A stretch of DNA of 43,743 nt. It comes from an uncultured Chloroflexota bacterium. Lineage in GTDB: Bacteria; Chloroflexota; Limnocylindria; Limnocylindrales; CSP1-4. The DNA lies in the NCBI GenBank assembly GCA_903822495.1, contig CAIJPD010000007.1, forward strand, positions 1 through 43,743. Direction: 5' to 3'. Under the pieces are notes generated by a model. It was not told the origin of the DNA. It saw nothing but the letters and a program-made list of their open reading frames with translations, and made no database searches. Of the stretch, positions 41,370-43,743 are shown piece by piece (within the stretch, counting starts at the first letter, position 1; every line of letters begins with the position of its first letter). The translations under genes were made by a program, and so were the position numbers.

Positions 41370-41777
41370 TCAGTCGAAGCCCAGCTCCTCCAGCCGGTCG
41401 TCGTCGATGCCCATGTGGTGGGCCAGCTCGTGGATGACCGTGACCTGGACCTCGTCCATCAGGTCCTGGGGATCGGGGAAGTCCTCCTCGAGTGCCCGCC
41501 GGAAGAGCGTGATCCGGTTGGGGACCTGGAGGTAGTCCGCCTGGTATTCCGTGCGCGGCACGCCCTCGTACAGGCCGTACAGCTCGTCGTCCGGGCCCAG
41601 CTCGTTCTCCTCGCGCTGGGCGGGGCTCAGGCCGTCGGCGATGACGATGGCCACCTCGTCGAGCACGTCGGCGAAGGGGGAGGGGATGCCGTCCAGGGCG
41701 CGCTCCACCAGCTGCTCGAACCGGCCGGGGCGGCCGGCGGGCCTGGCGCTTCGGGAGCCGCGGCGGCGCTTGGTCAT
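41370..41777 (-). CDS. Zincin-like metallopeptidase
   Basis: 135-residue protein of the PF06262-type minimal zincins. HELAHHMGIDDDRLEELG contains the zinc ligands His116 and His120, the catalytic Glu117 and a downstream Asp/Glu candidate third ligand. The basic N-terminus may be unstructured. Substrates are unknown for this family. It is divergent from the alpha/beta hydrolase gene across 22 bp, with a shared TA-rich promoter hexamer. Confidence 0.88.
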   Translation of the reverse strand: MTKRRRGSRSARPAGRPGRFEQLVERALDGIPSPFADVLDEVAIVIADGLSPAQREENELGPDDELYGLYEGVPRTEYQADYLQVPNRITLFRRALEEDFPDPQDLMDEVQVTVIHELAHHMGIDDDRLEELGFD

Positions 41778-41785
41778 GTCCCCCG

Positions 41786-41792
41786 TATCCTA
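41786..41792. promoter_or_regulatory. Shared bidirectional -10 element TATCCTA
   Basis: TATCCT (41786-41791) reads toward the hydrolase ATG (8 nt), and the opposite strand TAGGAT (41792-41787) reads toward the zincin ATG (9 nt). The two starts are only 22 bp apart and neither has a ribosome site. Confidence 0.5.
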
Positions 41793-41799
41793 GTCGGCG

Positions 41800-42771
41800 A
41801 TGCCCAACCTGCCGCCGTCCGCCCGCGAGCCGCAGGGCTTCATGGTCCGCGCGGACGAATCCACCCGGGTCCACTTCCTGGACTGGGGCGCGCCCGAAGC
41901 TGCCGGGGCTGACGGGGCCGAACCCTCCTGGGGCACCGAACCCGCCGTCCTCCTGCTCCATGGCCTGGCCGGCACGGCCTGGGCCTGGGCACCGGTGGCG
42001 CGCCGCCTGGCCGCCACGCACCGCGTCATCGCGCCCGACCTGCGCGGGCACGGCCTGTCCGACGCCCCGCCCGATGGCTACGACCCGGAGACCCTCGCGG
42101 CCGATGCGCTCGCGGTTGCCGAGGGCGCGGGCCTGCTGGGAACGAACGGCCTGATCCTCGTGGGCCACGGCTTTGGGGCCATCGTCGCGGCGACCGCCGC
42201 GGCGCGGCTGGGGGACCGGTGCGCCGGGCTGGTCCTGGTCGACGGCGGCTGGGAGGACGCCGAATCCGCCACCGGCCTGGAGCCCGCAGAGCTGCTTCGC
42301 GGCCTGGAGGAGCCGCCCGAAGTCCTTCGATCGATGGCCGCCTACCTCGCCGACCGACGCGACTTCGACCCTGCCTCGTGGGATGCCGACCAGGAGCGGG
42401 CCGCGCGCGCGGCGATCGTGGAGCTGCCGGCGGGCCGCGTGGTGTCGTCCGCGCGTGCCCACGCGCTGGCCGGCTGCGTGGACGCCATGTACGCGTACCG
42501 GCCCCATTCGACCCTGGCGGCGGTCACCGCTCCCATCGTGGTCATGGTGGCGATGGACGACGAGGCGGGCACCCATCGCCGGCTCCTGGCCCGGGCCCAG
42601 GACGCAATGGTGGCGGCCGGCCGCCCGGCCATGACCGTGATCGACCTCCCGTCGGTCGCCCACAACCTGGCCCGCTACGCGCCCGACGTGGTCGCGAACG
42701 CGATCGCCCCGGTGGCTCGGCCGCCCGCGACGTTCGCCCGCCCGCCCGCGGCGTACCATCCCGGATCATGA
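41800..42771 (+). CDS. Alpha/beta hydrolase-fold protein with the nucleophile replaced by Gly
   Basis: 323-residue protein with the standard fold: [10 protein letters not shown] oxyanion loop, DLRGHGLS, then the nucleophile elbow. The elbow reads GHGFG (122-126) where active enzymes have GHSxG; codon 124 is GGC at 42169-42171. The later acid (Asp253/254) and His288 are kept. The protein may therefore be a binding pseudoenzyme or have another mechanism. A sequencing error is possible, since one base would restore Ser. Its stop overlaps the folE start (ATGA). Confidence 0.82.
   Translation: MPNLPPSAREPQGFMVRADESTRVHFLDWGAPEAAGADGAEPSWGTEPAVLLLHGLAGTAWAWAPVARRLAATHRVIAPDLRGHGLSDAPPDGYDPETLAADALAVAEGAGLLGTNGLILVGHGFGAIVAATAAARLGDRCAGLVLVDGGWEDAESATGLEPAELLRGLEEPPEVLRSMAAYLADRRDFDPASWDADQERAARAAIVELPAGRVVSSARAHALAGCVDAMYAYRPHSTLAAVTAPIVVMVAMDDEAGTHRRLLARAQDAMVAAGRPAMTVIDLPSVAHNLARYAPDVVANAIAPVARPPATFARPPAAYHPGS
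42754..42759 (+). promoter_or_regulatory. -10 hexamer TACCAT, 8 nt before folE ATG
   Basis: TACCAT sits inside the 3' end of the hydrolase gene. The spacing to ATG is 8 nt instead of 6, so it is a slightly weaker match to the leaderless pattern. Confidence 0.45.
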
Positions 42772-43487
42772 CCGACGACCTGCCCGCCAACGTCCGCAAG
42801 ATCGTCCAGGAGATCGAGACCGAGATCGGCGAGCTGCCGGCCGGTATCCGCCCCGAGGACCTCATCGCCGGTGAGATCAGCGGCGGCGGCTCCGGCGGGG
42901 GGCGCGGCAACGGGTCCGCCGCCGGGCGCGTGGAGGCCGCCGTCCGCGAGATCCTGGTGGAGATCGGCGAGGATCCCGACCGGCAGGGCCTGCTCAACAC
43001 CCCGGAGCGCGTCCACCGGATGTACACCGAGCTGACCGCCGGCTACCACGTGGATGCCGACCGGCTGATCAACAACGCCATCTTCGACGTCGACTACAGC
43101 GAGATGGTGGTGGTCAAGGACATCCCGTTCTACTCGCTGTGCGAGCACCACCTGCTGCCGTTCTTCGGGACCGCGGCCGTCGCCTACATCCCGCGCGGGC
43201 GGGTGATCGGGCTGTCCAAGATCCCGCGGGTCGTGGAGATGTACGCGCGCCGGCTCCAGGTCCAGGAGCGGATGACGCAGGAGATCGCGTCGTTCGTCCA
43301 GGAGCGGCTCCAGCCGCAGGGGGTTGGCGTGGTGCTGGAGGCGACGCACCTGTGCGCCGTCATGCGCGGGGTCCGAAAGCCGGGCACGGTCATGACCACG
43401 TCGGCCGTCCTGGGCCTCTTCCGCACGGCCGACCGCACCCGCGCCGAGTTCTTCGCCCACCTCGAGCGCACGCCGCCGCGCCCGTAG
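42768..43487 (+). CDS. folE: GTP cyclohydrolase I
   Basis: 239-residue enzyme that converts GTP to 7,8-dihydroneopterin triphosphate, the first step of folate and pterin synthesis. The zinc ligands are Cys125 and His128 (SLCEHH) and Cys196 (THLCAVMRG), with GLSKIPR for substrate binding. The core starts near residue 54. The first 53 residues form an unusual extension with a Gly/Ser/Arg linker (38-53). ATG overlaps the upstream stop. Probably functions as a homodecamer in the cytoplasm. Confidence 0.93.
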   Translation: MTDDLPANVRKIVQEIETEIGELPAGIRPEDLIAGEISGGGSGGGRGNGSAAGRVEAAVREILVEIGEDPDRQGLLNTPERVHRMYTELTAGYHVDADRLINNAIFDVDYSEMVVVKDIPFYSLCEHHLLPFFGTAAVAYIPRGRVIGLSKIPRVVEMYARRLQVQERMTQEIASFVQERLQPQGVGVVLEATHLCAVMRGVRKPGTVMTTSAVLGLFRTADRTRAEFFAHLERTPPRP

Positions 43488-43543
43488 GAATCCGGTGCGC
43501 GCAGCCGAGTCACCTGTATTGCGTTAACAGCGCCAACTCCCTA

Positions 43544-43573
43544 TTGACACGGTGGGGGGGTCGCGTCAAGACT
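43544..43573 (+). promoter_or_regulatory. Promoter-like TTGACA-18-AAGACT
   Basis: A consensus -35 TTGACA (43544-43549) is followed by a weak -10-like AAGACT (43568-43573). It would transcribe toward the structured segment at the end of the window. Weak evidence. Confidence 0.3.
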
Positions 43574-43586
43574 GCCCCTCCGCAGG

Positions 43587-43671
43587 GGTGACGGGGGTCA
43601 CCGTTGCAGCACCATTGGGGTAGCTGGTTCGCGGCACGACGCGCCGCCCAGGAGAACCCACCCGGTTCTCC
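43587..43671 (+). other. Structured segment after folE (two hairpins)
   Basis: GGTGAC-GGGG-GTCACC (43587-43602) and GGAGAACC-CACCC-GGTTCTCC (43651-43671) are perfect hairpins. A further stem of eight pairs, GCTTGCTC with GAGCGAGC, follows near 43709-43730. No open frame is supported. It could be a terminator, an RNA leader of the next gene or a repeat element; it resembles no riboswitch I can name. Confidence 0.35.
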
Positions 43672-43743
43672 GACACGACGACATGCCAGGCTACGGGCCC
43701 GAGGGACGCTTGCTCTGAGGGGAGCGAGCGACGGAGGGATCGG

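Noticed and set aside
1..43743. CRISPR array or phage defence operon
   Set aside because: No regularly spaced identical repeats with unique spacers and no Cas-like proteins were seen.

Overview
The window is very GC-rich DNA with dense, mostly intact genes. There is no rRNA, no CRISPR array and no recognisable phage module. Codon third positions are almost all G or C. Lipoprotein signal peptides, a sortase and a Tad/Flp pilus cluster suggest a high-GC monoderm-type bacterium. My best guess is a Chloroflexota lineage, with Actinomycetota as the alternative; no marker gene here settles it.

Layout. (1) 1-1700: a solitary N4/N6 DNA methyltransferase whose 3' tail is partly duplicated downstream. 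(2) 2032-6330: a nitrate/sulfonate/taurine-type ABC importer (lipoprotein, two permeases, ATPase) followed by a crotonase-fold enzyme. (3) 6379-8291: a cupredoxin lipoprotein and an MFS transporter. (4) 8806-13227: a four-gene Tad pilus block (cpaB, two tadE-like, one tadG-like) with coupled start/stop overlaps. (5) 13639-18357: an aminotransferase-DUF309 fusion, a 66-residue protein, a sortase and a kelch-like lipoprotein. (6) 18430-23700: an accessory region around a tRNA-Arg(TCT). It holds IS481 and IS21-type remnants, a PARG-like protein, and an apparently complete IS1595-family element carrying two passenger genes. (7) 23770-28522: a phosphoribosyltransferase, a GT-C-type membrane protein, an excisionase-like HTH protein, a class III aminotransferase and an acyl-CoA dehydrogenase. 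(8) 28584-31020: a coupled operon of an ECF-like sigma factor, an O6-alkylguanine transferase with a C-terminal Ada zinc domain, and an EamA exporter. (9) 31096-38272: acetyltransferases, a nitroreductase, a hydrolase, a J-domain protein, a lipoprotein and a B12-dependent acyl-CoA mutase large subunit. (10) 38374-43487: a DinB-like protein, an acidic protein, an ArsR-thioredoxin pair, a membrane protein, a zincin, a hydrolase that has lost its nucleophile, and folE.

Two themes stand out. First, many genes that begin a transcription unit have a TANNNT hexamer almost exactly 6 nt before the start codon and no Shine-Dalgarno sequence, which suggests widespread leaderless transcription. Second, the sigma/alkyltransferase/Ada-zinc operon looks like an alkylation-response module in which the Ada sensor has been separated from its usual DNA-binding domain and paired with a sigma factor. 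I regard it as the best candidate for an undescribed system here. The PARG-like gene among IS debris and the passenger-carrying IS1595 element come next.
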